Below the pieces are notes generated by a model. It was given only the letters and a program-made list of their open reading frames with translations, was not told where the DNA came from and did no database searches. A program made the translations under genes and the position numbers. Shown piece by piece: positions 23,537 to 32,544 of a DNA stretch of 64,000 bases (positions are counted from its first letter, which is position 1; every line of letters begins with the position of its first letter). The stretch is taken from the NCBI GenBank assembly GCA_051879195.1, contig JBJELO010000009.1, positions 1 through 64,000 of the forward strand, given 5' to 3'. The stretch is from TWA4 sp051879195. Lineage in GTDB: Bacteria > Bacillota > Clostridia > Lachnospirales > Lachnospiraceae.

Positions 23537-24343
23537 TTAGAACTGCAGAAGTTTTTCTGTCATGGCAATGGCACGTTTGTTTTCTTTTACATCATGAACA
23601 CGGACGATGCAGCAGCCCTTCATAACGCCCATAACGGTGGTGGCGATTGTTCCTTCCACGCGTTCCGCAGCGGGCAGATCCAGTGTGAGACCGATCATGG
23701 ACTTTCTGGAAGTGCCCAGCAGAACAGGATATCCCAGCTGATGCAGGATCTCCACATGGTTCATCAGCTCCATGTTGTTCTCGTAGGTTTTGCCAAAACC
23801 AAGGCCGGGATCCAGAATAATTTTGTCATCGGCAACACCGGCAGCTTTGGCAATACGCACGCATTCGCGCAGATCATCCAGTACATCGTTCAGATAATCG
23901 CTGTAAACTGCTTCCTTTCTGTTATGCATCAGGCAGCAGGGTACACCGGCTCCTGCAATGACGGAAGCCATCTCGGGATCGTATTTGCAGCCCCAGATAT
24001 CGTTAATCAGGTCGATACCAGCTTTCAGGCCGGCTTTGGCAACGTTGCTTTTATAGGTATCCAGGGAAACGGGGATATCAAAACGGCTTTTAACGGCTTC
24101 GATGACCGGTACTACACGGCTGATCTCTTCTTCGTCGGAGAGAAGTGTGTAACCGGGGCGGGTGGATTCTCCGCCGATATCCAGAATGTCGCAGCCTTCT
24201 GCGATCATCTCTTCGGTATGCTTCAGAGCAGCATCCATGTTATTCCATTTGCCGCCGTCGGAAAAGGAGTCGGGTGTTACGTTCAGAATACCCATGATAT
24301 AACAGTGATTTTTCAAATCAAATTCTTTCGTTCCGATTTTCAT
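23537..24343 (-). CDS. folP: Dihydropteroate synthase
   Basis: This encodes 268 residues, full length. Motifs are MGILNVTPDSFSDGG (phosphate/pterin loop), DIGGESTRPGY, LINDIWG, LDPGLGFGKTYENN, LLGTSRKSMIG and the closing RVHDVKE. It condenses hydroxymethyl-dihydropterin pyrophosphate with p-aminobenzoate and is the sulfonamide target. It sits between an HD-domain gene (90-base gap with a strong hairpin) and the folB-folK fusion. Confidence 0.95.
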   Translation of the reverse strand: MKIGTKEFDLKNHCYIMGILNVTPDSFSDGGKWNNMDAALKHTEEMIAEGCDILDIGGESTRPGYTLLSDEEEISRVVPVIEAVKSRFDIPVSLDTYKSNVAKAGLKAGIDLINDIWGCKYDPEMASVIAGAGVPCCLMHNRKEAVYSDYLNDVLDDLRECVRIAKAAGVADDKIILDPGLGFGKTYENNMELMNHVEILHQLGYPVLLGTSRKSMIGLTLDLPAAERVEGTIATTVMGVMKGCCIVRVHDVKENKRAIAMTEKLLQF

Positions 24344-24376
24344 GTCAAAATACCTCTTTTCTATACATAAACGCAG

Positions 24377-24419
24377 GACAGCAGATTCCGGCAGGCTTGC
24401 TGTGTCCGGAATCTGCTGT
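24377..24419 (-). repeat. Strong hairpin between HD gene and folP
   Basis: ACAGCAGATTCCGG and CCGGAATCTGCTGT form a perfect 14-bp stem with a 14-nt loop. No U-run follows on the minus strand, so it is more likely an mRNA-processing or stabilising hairpin than a terminator. The same 15-nt arm (GACAGCAGATTCCGG) recurs at 28021-28035 after fhs. Confidence 0.6.
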
Positions 24420-24432
24420 GGAAATTCATATA

Positions 24433-24921
24433 TCAGTATACCAGCCGGAGATTTTTCTTTTCCGGCGGCCAGTTGCAGTCATCCTGTGCCTGACACGCGA
24501 AGCAGAGCCGGGTTTTTTTATCGGCCGTATACAGAATCCGGACTAAAGGCGTTTCATCGTCGCTGGGCTTGCGGTGGAGACGGATTGCGTAAAGAATCTC
24601 GTCAATCTCATCACCGGTATATCCGCAGTCCCTCAGAATCGGTTCCGCAAGTTCGGCGCTGGCCAGATGGTGGGGTGTACCGAACTCGTACTGCCTGCCC
24701 TTGCCGATGTCGTGCAGAAGAGCAGCTGCGTAAACCACATCCTTTGAAATGGGATACTGATTCTCCAGTGTAAGGATCCAGCCGGTACGTGCCACATCGA
24801 GAAGATGCTGCATACTGTGTCCGCAGTATCTGCGGTCTTTTTCCATACGTGCGATCCGCTCCATCTCTTCCGCGAAAACAGGATGATTCCTGATTCTCTC
24901 AGGTCGTTCCATCGATTCCAT
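24433..24921 (-). CDS. HD-domain protein in the folate operon
   Basis: This encodes 162 residues. HSMQHLLDVART and AALLHDIGKG give the H...HD metal-binding set of HD phosphohydrolases. Further histidines (FGTPHHLASAEL, IRLHRK) could complete a binuclear site. It starts one base after the folE stop and precedes folP. HD proteins of this size in folate operons are candidates for the missing dihydroneopterin-triphosphate phosphatase step, but this is an inference. A CFACQAQDDC stretch near the end holds three cysteines. Confidence 0.8.
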   Translation of the reverse strand: MESMERPERIRNHPVFAEEMERIARMEKDRRYCGHSMQHLLDVARTGWILTLENQYPISKDVVYAAALLHDIGKGRQYEFGTPHHLASAELAEPILRDCGYTGDEIDEILYAIRLHRKPSDDETPLVRILYTADKKTRLCFACQAQDDCNWPPEKKNLRLVY

Positions 24922-24922
24922 C

Positions 24923-25480
24923 CTACATACCGATCATGCGCAGAACGCGGTCGCACAGGACAGGGTCGTCCTTGAATTCACCACGGCATACGTAGGTCAT
25001 GGTTTTGGTGCCGGGTTTTTTGATGCCGCGCATGGTCATACACATATGTTCCGCTTCCACGACTACCATGACTCCGCGGGGATTCAGATATTTCATCATG
25101 GCATTGGCGATCTGTTCGGTAAGCTGCTCCTGAATCTGGGCACGTCTTGCATAAGCTTCCACTGCTCTTGCCAGCTTGCTCAGACCGGCAACTCTGCCGT
25201 TGGGCAGATAGGCAATGTGGGCTTTTCCATAAAAAGGAAGCAGATGATGCTCACATAATGAATAAAATTGAATGTCCTTTTCCAGAACAAGGTCATCGTT
25301 TGTACAGTTAAAAGTAACGGAAAGTGCCTTCTCGGCAGCTTCATCTGTGCCAGAAAAAAGTTCTTCGCACATTCTGGCAATACGATCGGGTGTTCCGACC
25401 AGTCCTTCACGATCAGGATTTTCGCCGATGCCTTCCAGCAGCATACGGACAGCCTGCTCAACCTTGGGTTTGTCGATCAT
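24923..25480 (-). CDS. folE: GTP cyclohydrolase I
   Basis: This encodes 185 residues from the ATG behind AGGAGG (an upstream in-frame ATG at 25537 has none). Zinc ligands lie in LCEHHLLPFYGKAHIAY and HMCMTMRG; other signatures are GLSKLAR, QERLTxQI-like QEQLTEQIAN and the RGEF end. It makes dihydroneopterin triphosphate from GTP, the first pterin step. It heads the folE-HD-folP-folBK operon. Its 5' leader is about 320 nt and contains a clear intrinsic terminator, so attenuation is likely. Confidence 0.95.
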   Translation of the reverse strand: MIDKPKVEQAVRMLLEGIGENPDREGLVGTPDRIARMCEELFSGTDEAAEKALSVTFNCTNDDLVLEKDIQFYSLCEHHLLPFYGKAHIAYLPNGRVAGLSKLARAVEAYARRAQIQEQLTEQIANAMMKYLNPRGVMVVVEAEHMCMTMRGIKKPGTKTMTYVCRGEFKDDPVLCDRVLRMIGM

Positions 25481-25540
25481 GTTAGTTCCTCCTCGAAATA
25501 AAAACACTATAGAGATATTCAGGAGAAGGGAAGCCATTGC

Positions 25541-25573
25541 AAAAAAAAGCCGGGGTGCACACAGCCCCGGTTT
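25541..25573 (-). terminator. Intrinsic terminator in the folE leader
   Basis: On the minus strand AACCGGGGC-tgtgtgca-CCCCGGCTT is followed by a run of eight T. It lies about 60 nt before the folE start, between its promoters and its ribosome site, which makes it a conditional attenuator rather than a gene-end terminator. Confidence 0.8.
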
Positions 25574-25600
25574 ACAGGATTAGCAGCTATATCGAGTGTA

Positions 25601-25630
25601 ATTTTATCTTAAATGTTGAATGGCAGTCAA
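25601..25630 (-). promoter_or_regulatory. Proximal folE promoter
   Basis: Minus strand TTGACT (25625-25630), an 18-nt spacer and TAAAAT (25601-25606). Transcripts from here would meet the attenuator after about 20 nt. Confidence 0.55.
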
Positions 25631-25639
25631 AATAAATAC

Positions 25640-25797
25640 AGCAATATAATTGCTAAAGCAACGGGATGCGAACTGCATATCGCGGATATAAGTGCAGCTC
25701 TCGTACAGTTTGGAGCATCAAGCTGCAAAACATTCGTTTTCCGGACATCTCCCCGTTCCGGAAACACTACGCATACAATTCTACTTTGCCTGAAATC
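25640..25797 (-). promoter_or_regulatory. Structured folE leader, candidate cis-regulatory RNA of unassigned class
   Basis: The minus-strand transcript can form ATGCG/CGCAT (25666-25670 with 25770-25774) closing a multi-stem domain: TTTCCGGA/TCCGGAAA (25738-25764), GCAGCT/AGCTGC (25694-25726) and TTGCT-tt-AGCAA (25650-25661). A terminator then a ribosome site follow. It does not match the tetrahydrofolate riboswitch consensus as I remember it. Riboswitch-like function is an inference from layout. Confidence 0.4.
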
Positions 25798-25803
25798 TTA
25801 ATA

Positions 25804-25832
25804 AGTATATAACAAATGTGCAAAAAAAGCAA
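25804..25832 (-). promoter_or_regulatory. Distal folE promoter
   Basis: Minus strand TTGCTT (25827-25832), a 17-nt spacer and TATACT (25804-25809). It would place the whole structured region and the terminator in the folE leader. Confidence 0.6.
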
Positions 25833-26285
25833 TTAGGATATTGCTCTAAATACTGATTGATTTCGCCATAACAAACTGTGGCATTGCTATGATACGTATG
25901 GATGTACCAAAAAAAAGAAGGTTTTTTATGAGAATTCCATTAAAAATAACCAAAGTTTTTTGTTGGTCAAAATGAATAATATGGTGAAAATATATATTGA
26001 TTTTTTGAGCGTTTTGTAATATTATATTGTTAAAGATTTGTCCATCTTTATAAGATGTACAAAACCGGTCGTTCAAATTGTCATCAGGATACATTTTTTA
26101 TGAAATTTATTGGTGAAGTTTATGAATGTCCGTTTATCATTCTGTTCATCGGCCGAATCAGAAGGGGTAAGAGGAACCTGAATAGTCATGTAACGCGTGG
26201 TGCATGGATGGATTAAGAGGGATCATGCACGGATTATATGATTATTTTATTATTATAGCATTATCTATGAATGGAGGTACTAATT
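25833..26285. other. AT-rich gene-free stretch between folE and fhs
   Basis: I see no convincing gene here. A possible fhs promoter is TTGTTA (26027-26032) with TATAAG/TAAGAT about 16-18 nt on. A 7-bp dyad GTGCATG/CATGCAC (26200-26230) lies in the fhs leader. A 34-codon frame (ATG about 26204) without a ribosome site runs out of frame into fhs. Confidence 0.5.
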
Positions 26286-27971
26286 ATGGGATTCAAATCC
26301 GACATTGAGATCGCTCAGGAAGCAACACCGATTCACATTCGTGAGGTAGCAGCTAAAATCGGTCTTAGCGAAGACGATATCGAACTGTACGGCAAGTACA
26401 AAGCAAAAGTTGACTACAACCTGATGGATACTAAACCGGGCAGCGGCAAGAAGGCTAAACTGATCCTGACCACAGCGATCAACCCGACTCCCGCAGGCGA
26501 AGGCAAGACAACTACCACAGTTGGTGTTGGTGATGCTCTTGCAAAACTCGGCAAAAATGTAGTTCTGGCTTTAAGAGAGCCCTCTTTGGGACCGGTATTC
26601 GGTGTTAAGGGCGGTGCTGCAGGCGGCGGCTATGCTCAGGTTATTCCTATGGAAGACATCAACCTGCACTTCACAGGCGACTTCCACGCTATCGGCGCAG
26701 CCAACAACCTGCTGGCAGCCATGATCGACAACCACATTTACCAGGGCAACAAACTGGACATCGACCCCAGAAGAATCATCTGGAGACGCTGCGTGGATAT
26801 GAACGACAGACAGCTTCGTAACATCGTTGACGGTCTGGGCGGCAAGGCTCAGGGTTATCCCAGAGAAGACGGCTTCGATATCACTGTTGCATCTGAAATC
26901 ATGGCAGCTTTCTGTCTGGCAAGCTCCATTGATGACCTGAAAGAAAGATTCTCCAGAATTCTGGTTGCTTACTCCAGAAGCGGCGAACCGATCACAGCAG
27001 GCCAGATCAACGCTCAGGGCGCTATGACCGCTCTGTTAAAAGATGCTCTGAAACCCAACCTGGTTCAGACTCTGGAACATACACCCTGCTTCATCCATGG
27101 TGGTCCTTTCGCTAACATCGCTCATGGATGCAACTCCGTAATCGCAACAAAGATGGCTATGCATTTCGGTGACTACGTAGTTACAGAAGCCGGCTTCGGT
27201 GCTGACCTGGGTGCTGAGAAGTTCCTGGATATCAAGTGCCGTCTGGCAGGTCTGAAACCCGATGCAGTTATCATCGTAGCAACCATCAAGGCTCTGAAGT
27301 ACAACGGCGGCGTTCCGAAGGCAGAAGTTTCCAAAGAGAATCTGACCGCTCTGGAAGCAGGTCTTCCGAACCTGTTAAAGCATGTTGAGAACATTACTCA
27401 GGTTTACCATCTGCCCGCAGTAGTAGCTCTGAACCGTTTCGTAACCGATACCGACGCTGAAATCGAACTGGTAACCAGAAAGTGTAAAGAACTGGGCGTT
27501 AACGTTCGTATGAGCGAAGTATGGGGCAAAGGCGGCGAAGGCGGAATCGAACTGGCTAAAGAAGTAATCCGTCTGTGTGAAGAAGAAGACGCAAGCGGCT
27601 TCACATACGCATATGATCTGGATCTGCCTCTGAAAGACAAGATCGAAGCAATCGCAACCAAGATTTACGGCGCTGACGGCGTAGATTACTCACCGGAAGC
27701 AAGCAAGGAAATCGAAAATCTGGAAAGACTGGGATACGGCAATGTTCCCGTATGTATGGCTAAAACCCAGTACTCACTGACTGATGACCAGACCAAACTG
27801 GGCCGTCCTACCGGATTCCGCATCACCATCCGTCAGGTAACCATGAGCGCAGGTGCAGGCTTTATGGTAGCAATTACAGGCGCAATCATGAAGATGCCCG
27901 GTCTTCCCAAGGTTCCCGCAGCAGAACGTATCGACGTTGATTCCACAGGCAAGATTACCGGTCTGTTCTAA
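26286..27971 (+). CDS. fhs: Formate-tetrahydrofolate ligase
   Basis: This encodes 561 residues. The P-loop PTPAGEGKTTTTVGVGDAL, REPSLGPVFGVKGGAAGGGYAQV, DINLHFTGDFHAI and VTEAGFGADLGAEKFLDIKCR are signature motifs. The ATG is set by GGAGG eight bases upstream; an in-frame start at 26271 is weaker. It makes 10-formyl-THF from formate, THF and ATP, the entry to one-carbon metabolism in acetogenic and purinolytic Clostridia. It diverges from the folate operon that makes its cofactor. It is rich in favoured codons, suggesting high expression. Confidence 0.97.
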   Translation: MGFKSDIEIAQEATPIHIREVAAKIGLSEDDIELYGKYKAKVDYNLMDTKPGSGKKAKLILTTAINPTPAGEGKTTTTVGVGDALAKLGKNVVLALREPSLGPVFGVKGGAAGGGYAQVIPMEDINLHFTGDFHAIGAANNLLAAMIDNHIYQGNKLDIDPRRIIWRRCVDMNDRQLRNIVDGLGGKAQGYPREDGFDITVASEIMAAFCLASSIDDLKERFSRILVAYSRSGEPITAGQINAQGAMTALLKDALKPNLVQTLEHTPCFIHGGPFANIAHGCNSVIATKMAMHFGDYVVTEAGFGADLGAEKFLDIKCRLAGLKPDAVIIVATIKALKYNGGVPKAEVSKENLTALEAGLPNLLKHVENITQVYHLPAVVALNRFVTDTDAEIELVTRKCKELGVNVRMSEVWGKGGEGGIELAKEVIRLCEEEDASGFTYAYDLDLPLKDKIEAIATKIYGADGVDYSPEASKEIENLERLGYGNVPVCMAKTQYSLTDDQTKLGRPTGFRITIRQVTMSAGAGFMVAITGAIMKMPGLPKVPAAERIDVDSTGKITGLF

Positions 27972-28060
27972 AAAAGGATCTGATATTTTCCTGTTATTTT
28001 ATGAGTACATAAGCAGTTTCGACAGCAGATTCCGGACTGAATCTGCTGCCGGCAAATATG

Positions 28061-28091
28061 CAGCAGCGGCGTACTGCCGCTGCTGTTTTTT
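28061..28091 (+). terminator. Terminator of fhs
   Basis: CAGCAGCGGC-gtact-GCCGCTGCTG followed by six T. A second hairpin just upstream (CAGCAGATT/AATCTGCTG, 28023-28048) shares its left arm with the hairpin before folP. Confidence 0.9.
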
Positions 28092-28198
28092 GTGGTGATA
28101 TTCTGCTGATTACCAACAGAGTTGAAAAAATTGACTTTTCTGTGCATGATATGTTAAAAAGGATTTGATTTTTCCTGCTTTTCCGTGATTCTATCAGA

Positions 28199-28227
28199 TT
28201 GACACTGTTTTAATTCGATAGTAAAAT
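28199..28227 (+). promoter_or_regulatory. Promoter of the lacI-type gene
   Basis: TTGACA (28199-28204), a 17-nt spacer and TAAAAT (28222-28227), about 90 nt before the start codon. Confidence 0.75.
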
Positions 28228-28316
28228 ATTTTTATCTTAAAATAAAGGTTACTGTTCAGAGTCAACCTCGAAAACATTGCCTGGTTCTGATCAGTAACAA
28301 GATAAGGAGTAATATC

Positions 28317-29297
28317 ATGACTATTAAAGAAATTGCTGCTCTTGCAGACGTTTCTCCCGCCACCGTATCCCGCTATATGAATAACGGATACATCAGCAAG
28401 GAGAAAAGGGAGCGGATTCGGGCAATTATCGAACAGACCGGATATTCTCCCTCCATGCATGCACAAACATTAAGGACGCGAAAAACCATGCTGATCGGCG
28501 TTATCGTACCCAAAATCAACTCCGAATCCATCAGCAGAATGACTTCCGGTATCAGTCAGGTTCTTTCAGAAAACGGCTACCAGATGCTTCTTGCGAATAC
28601 GGAAAATGATACGGAGAAGGAACTGGAATATCTGAATCTTTTCAAAAATAACCCTGTCGATGGTATCATTCTGTTCGGAACTTCCATCACAGAAAAGCAC
28701 AAGGCATTTATGAAAAGCAATTCCATTCCGCTCGTTGTAATCGGACAGAAAACTGCCCTGGCTTCCTGTATTTATCATGATGACCGGGCTGCTGCCTTCG
28801 CTCTTGCTGAAAAGATGATCCTGTCCGGAAAGAAAAAACTTGCTTTTCTTGGAGTTACACCAACCGATCCTGCATGCGGTATTGAACGCAAACAGGGATT
28901 CCTGAATGCACTCTCTCACTATCATCTGACTTTCAACCCCAGGCTGGAAGAAATCTGTGAATTTAATATTCAGTCCGGCTATGACCATATGGATTCGCTG
29001 CTAAAAAAGAATCAGGTTTTTGACGGTGTTTTCTGTGCTACCGATATGATTGCGGCAGGAGCAATCAAACGCCTGCAGGAAGAGCACCTTCATATTCCCG
29101 ACCAGATAGCAATTACGGGAGTCGGACATAATCCAATCTGTACGGCGATTTCGCCGCAGCTTACTACTGTTCATTTCCACTATCGGGTGTGCGGACGCCA
29201 CGCTACCAATCTTCTTCTGGGCCTGATCAATGACAATAATGAAATTGTCAGTCAGACAAAGCTTGGATTTGAAATTATTGAAGGCGAAACCGTATAA
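28317..29297 (+). CDS. LacI-family sugar-responsive regulator
   Basis: This encodes 326 residues. The N-terminal helix-turn-helix MTIKEIAALADVSPATVSRY is followed by the hinge helix and a periplasmic-binding-protein-like effector domain (LIGVIVPKINSES, DGIILFGTS, DGVFCATDMIAAGAI). AAGGAG precedes the ATG. It converges on the amylosucrase-like gene with under 100 bases between the stops, so it probably controls that gene and senses a glucoside or sucrose-related ligand (inference). Confidence 0.9.
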   Translation: MTIKEIAALADVSPATVSRYMNNGYISKEKRERIRAIIEQTGYSPSMHAQTLRTRKTMLIGVIVPKINSESISRMTSGISQVLSENGYQMLLANTENDTEKELEYLNLFKNNPVDGIILFGTSITEKHKAFMKSNSIPLVVIGQKTALASCIYHDDRAAAFALAEKMILSGKKKLAFLGVTPTDPACGIERKQGFLNALSHYHLTFNPRLEEICEFNIQSGYDHMDSLLKKNQVFDGVFCATDMIAAGAIKRLQEEHLHIPDQIAITGVGHNPICTAISPQLTTVHFHYRVCGRHATNLLLGLINDNNEIVSQTKLGFEIIEGETV

Positions 29298-29389
29298 CCT
29301 GTAAATAATATCACAAAACCTGAAAATCCCTCTTACCGGCCATTGGCAGTGAACGGTAAGAGGGATTTCCATATATTTTATTATGTTTC

Positions 29390-31246
29390 CTAACGATTGT
29401 TTTTCAGCCAGCAGAATCCACATGCCGGAACAAATACATCCCGCGGAACAATCAGTTCATCACTTATAAGATCCCTGTACGGTTCAAATCCTTCATTGAT
29501 CCAGGCAGTCTTATCCTGATCACTGAAGTTGAACAGAGCAATCAGCTTGTGACCGTTATACTGTCTTACAATGCCAAGGATGGAATCATCCCATGTATCA
29601 GCAGTCCATACTTCCGCATCCGATGCAAATACATCTTCTTCGGCCCGCAGCGCTTCCATCCTTTTCAGTTCCGCAAAGAATCTTCCCTGAATCGTATCCG
29701 GGTCTTCTCTCTTTTCAGCATCTTCCCAAAGGAATTTGCCTCTGTGAAGATATCGGGAATCCTCCGCCTTATTGGGGTCATCTTTGTAGGAATAATCATT
29801 CTGACGGCATACTTCGTCACCGCTGTAAATAATCGGAAGTCCCGACTGTGTCAGCATAAAAGCATGCAGCATAAGATCAAAACGAATCGCTTTCTCCAGC
29901 TTGTCTTTCTCATGTTTATAAGCAGCCTTTTCAATACCGCAAAGAGATGCCGTCGTACCGCAGAGTCTTGCATCCCCCAGACGGGGATCGGAATTATAAA
30001 GTTCCCCTTCCGAGAATGAGCCGATCACTTCTCCTGTAAAGAAATCATTCAGATACTTCTTATGCGGAATCTCCTGTACTCCGTAATTTCTCAGATAATT
30101 ATAATCCAGGCCCCAGCCGATATCATCATGGCAGCGCAGATAATTCAGGAATAAGTACTGTTTCGGCAGACCGCTGAGAATATCCATCTGATGCTTCAGA
30201 AGCCGTACATCCTTTGTAGCTACCGTATGCCATGTGGTACACATAGTCGTTGCATTGTAAAGCATATGACACTCGGGCTTGTCAACCGTACCAAAATAGG
30301 GAACTACTTTTACGGGCTCCATAACAACCTCGCCCAGCAGAATGGTACCGGGACATACAATCTCGCTGATCACACGGATCATACGGACGATGGTGTGCAC
30401 CTCGGGCTGATTGCGGCAGTCGGTACCCAGCGTCTTCCAGATATAGGGAACCGCATCAATACGGAATACATCGATTCCCCGATTGGCCAGATACAGTATG
30501 TTATATACCATCTCATTAAACACAACAGGATTTCTGTAGTTCAGATCCCACTGATAGGGATAAAAAGTTGTCATGACATATTTCTGAATCTCGGGCAGCC
30601 ATGTAAAGTTGCCGGGAGCTGTTGTGGGAAATACCTGAGGCACTGTTCTTTCATACTGTGCGGGAATGTCATAATTGTCATAGAAGAAATACCGGTCCAT
30701 GTACTCTTTTTCCAGATTTCTCGCGCGTTTTGCCCATTCGTGATCTTCAGAAGTATGATTCATAACAAAATCCAGACAAACGCTGATGCCCCGGTTATGG
30801 CATTCGATAATCAGTTTTTCCAGATCTTCCATGGTTCCAAGATCGGGGCGGACTTTTCTGAAATCCGCAACAGCATATCCGCCGTCATTTCTCCCTTCCG
30901 GTGAATCAAAAAGCGGCATCAGATGCAGATAATTGACATTGCAGCTTTCCAGATAATCCAAATGGCTGCGAACGCCTTCCAGATTATCGGCAAACTGTTC
31001 CGTATACATCATCATGCCAAGGATATCCTGCTTCTTATACCAGTTGGGGTTCGCCTCACGCTCCCGGTCCAGTTTCTTCAGTGTCTCACGTCTTTCGCAG
31101 TACCACTGATACATCTTTTCACACAGTTCATCAAAGTAGGGGGAATCATCTCCGTAAAGCTCTGCATACAGCCATTTCAATTCATGATAGTGACCGCCGA
31201 ACCTCTTTTTGTATTCATCACTCTCTATTATCTTTTCAATTGTCAT
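29390..31246 (-). CDS. Amylosucrase-like GH13 enzyme
   Basis: This encodes 618 residues from the ATG behind AGGAGAA. The N-terminal helical domain precedes the (beta/alpha)8 barrel: LHLMPLFDSPEGRNDGGYAV, VCLDFVMNHTS, the nucleophile Asp in DVFRIDAVPYIWK, the acid Glu in ILLGEVV and the transition-state Asp in RCHDDIGWG. The closing GDEVCRQNDYSY and DSRYLHRGKF fit the GH13_4 (amylosucrase/sucrose hydrolase) group. It would transfer glucose from sucrose to glucan or hydrolyse sucrose. No signal peptide is seen, so it is cytoplasmic. Exact specificity cannot be read. Confidence 0.82.
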   Translation of the reverse strand: MTIEKIIESDEYKKRFGGHYHELKWLYAELYGDDSPYFDELCEKMYQWYCERRETLKKLDREREANPNWYKKQDILGMMMYTEQFADNLEGVRSHLDYLESCNVNYLHLMPLFDSPEGRNDGGYAVADFRKVRPDLGTMEDLEKLIIECHNRGISVCLDFVMNHTSEDHEWAKRARNLEKEYMDRYFFYDNYDIPAQYERTVPQVFPTTAPGNFTWLPEIQKYVMTTFYPYQWDLNYRNPVVFNEMVYNILYLANRGIDVFRIDAVPYIWKTLGTDCRNQPEVHTIVRMIRVISEIVCPGTILLGEVVMEPVKVVPYFGTVDKPECHMLYNATTMCTTWHTVATKDVRLLKHQMDILSGLPKQYLFLNYLRCHDDIGWGLDYNYLRNYGVQEIPHKKYLNDFFTGEVIGSFSEGELYNSDPRLGDARLCGTTASLCGIEKAAYKHEKDKLEKAIRFDLMLHAFMLTQSGLPIIYSGDEVCRQNDYSYKDDPNKAEDSRYLHRGKFLWEDAEKREDPDTIQGRFFAELKRMEALRAEEDVFASDAEVWTADTWDDSILGIVRQYNGHKLIALFNFSDQDKTAWINEGFEPYRDLISDELIVPRDVFVPACGFCWLKNNR

Positions 31247-31395
31247 GATAATTTCTCCTATATCCTGTTGTTTGGAAACTCCATGGTGATTATCCACTCA
31301 CCGAAAAAATTATAACATATCCCGTATGGATACACTAATAGATTTTTTCTGCCGTTTTTTTCAGCATTTTGTGCAAATTGCAGCCGCCGTTTCTG

Positions 31396-32487
31396 CTATT
31401 CAACCACTATACTGTTATAAATCAGATCGTAGACTTTTCCTGTAATATAGACATATTTAACAGTGTCTTCTCCATAAGTTTCGAACAGCTGCTCCTTATC
31501 CATGGAATACTGAGATTCTTTTTCTGCCACAAAAGAGTCATACTCCTCGCCTTCTGCTTTGATTCCTTCCATCTCAGCAACTGCACCTACAATCAGGTCT
31601 TCCTTCATAGCCAGCTGTATCTCTTCTCCCACATTCTGCTGAAGGAACGTATCCAGATCCATACCTGCACTTTCCAGATACTGATCCAGCGTTACTCCCT
31701 GATAAGCCTGCAGATAGGAATCGAAATTGCTGGCATAACTTTCTTTATAGTAGCTTTCCAGTGATTCAGGATACTGATCCGTGAATGTGGCATTTTCCAG
31801 AAGCCTGTCGGCAAGAGCCTGAGACAGATTATTCTCCCGGATCTCCTCTCTCACGGACTTTTCATAATCCGCAATATTGTCATAGGAAGTATTGTCAGCC
31901 ACAAATTCATCTGTGTATTCCGGTGTTACATACTGCTGAATGGAATTGATCTTAACTTCAAAAACCACATCCTTGCCGGCCAGATCCTCGTTATTTCTGT
32001 ATGTCTCCGGAAAAGTCAGATTCAGGCTGACTTCCTCACCTTTTTTATGACCAATCAGACCATCCTCAAATCCGGGGATAAATCCTCCGCTTCCGATTTC
32101 AAGGTCGTAATCTGTTCCGCTGCCTCCATCAAAAGCTTCTCCGTCCAGATAACCGGTAAAATCAATGTTAACTACATCGCCTTCTTTTACTTCACGGTCT
32201 TTTTCAATCTCCTCCAGTTCTGTTGCAGCATCAATCAGAGCATCGATTTCATCCTGTACATCTTCATCGGAAGCGCTGATATCTTCCTCTGAAAACCGGA
32301 GATTCTTATATTCTTTTATGGTACAGTAATCACTTGCGTTGTATTCACCTCTTGTAAGGGGAGCATTGGCCTCTGTTTCCGCTGCATTGGCAGCGGCTTC
32401 TGTTTCTTCATCTTTTTCCCCTGAACATCCTGTTATCAGCATCGCCATGCATAAAAGCAGGACCGCTGTTTTCATCATCTTCTTCAT
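31396..32487 (-). CDS. Trigger-factor-like PPIase lipoprotein (1)
   Basis: This encodes 363 residues. The lipobox LITGC gives Cys at about 21, followed by an acidic, alanine-rich linker. The core is an FKBP-type peptidyl-prolyl isomerase domain as in trigger factor (VNIDFTGYLDGEAFDGG, FIPGFEDGLIGHKKGEE; about 100-185). A trigger-factor-type helical C-terminal domain follows. It lacks the ribosome-binding N-terminal domain, so it is a membrane-tethered extracellular foldase. It is the second of two tandem paralogues and shares their operon. Confidence 0.85.
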   Translation of the reverse strand: MKKMMKTAVLLLCMAMLITGCSGEKDEETEAAANAAETEANAPLTRGEYNASDYCTIKEYKNLRFSEEDISASDEDVQDEIDALIDAATELEEIEKDREVKEGDVVNIDFTGYLDGEAFDGGSGTDYDLEIGSGGFIPGFEDGLIGHKKGEEVSLNLTFPETYRNNEDLAGKDVVFEVKINSIQQYVTPEYTDEFVADNTSYDNIADYEKSVREEIRENNLSQALADRLLENATFTDQYPESLESYYKESYASNFDSYLQAYQGVTLDQYLESAGMDLDTFLQQNVGEEIQLAMKEDLIVGAVAEMEGIKAEGEEYDSFVAEKESQYSMDKEQLFETYGEDTVKYVYITGKVYDLIYNSIVVE

Positions 32488-32544
32488 ATTTCGTCTCCTC
32501 CATTTCTATCAACATGTATTGCTTTACACAGGCCGGTTCCTCTG

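Noticed and set aside
25846..26094. 82-codon minus-strand frame between folE and fhs
   Set aside because: No ribosome site, very AT-rich, no recognisable composition; more likely random open frame.
26204..26310. 34-codon frame overlapping the fhs start
   Set aside because: No ribosome site and no conserved feature; noted only in the leader description.
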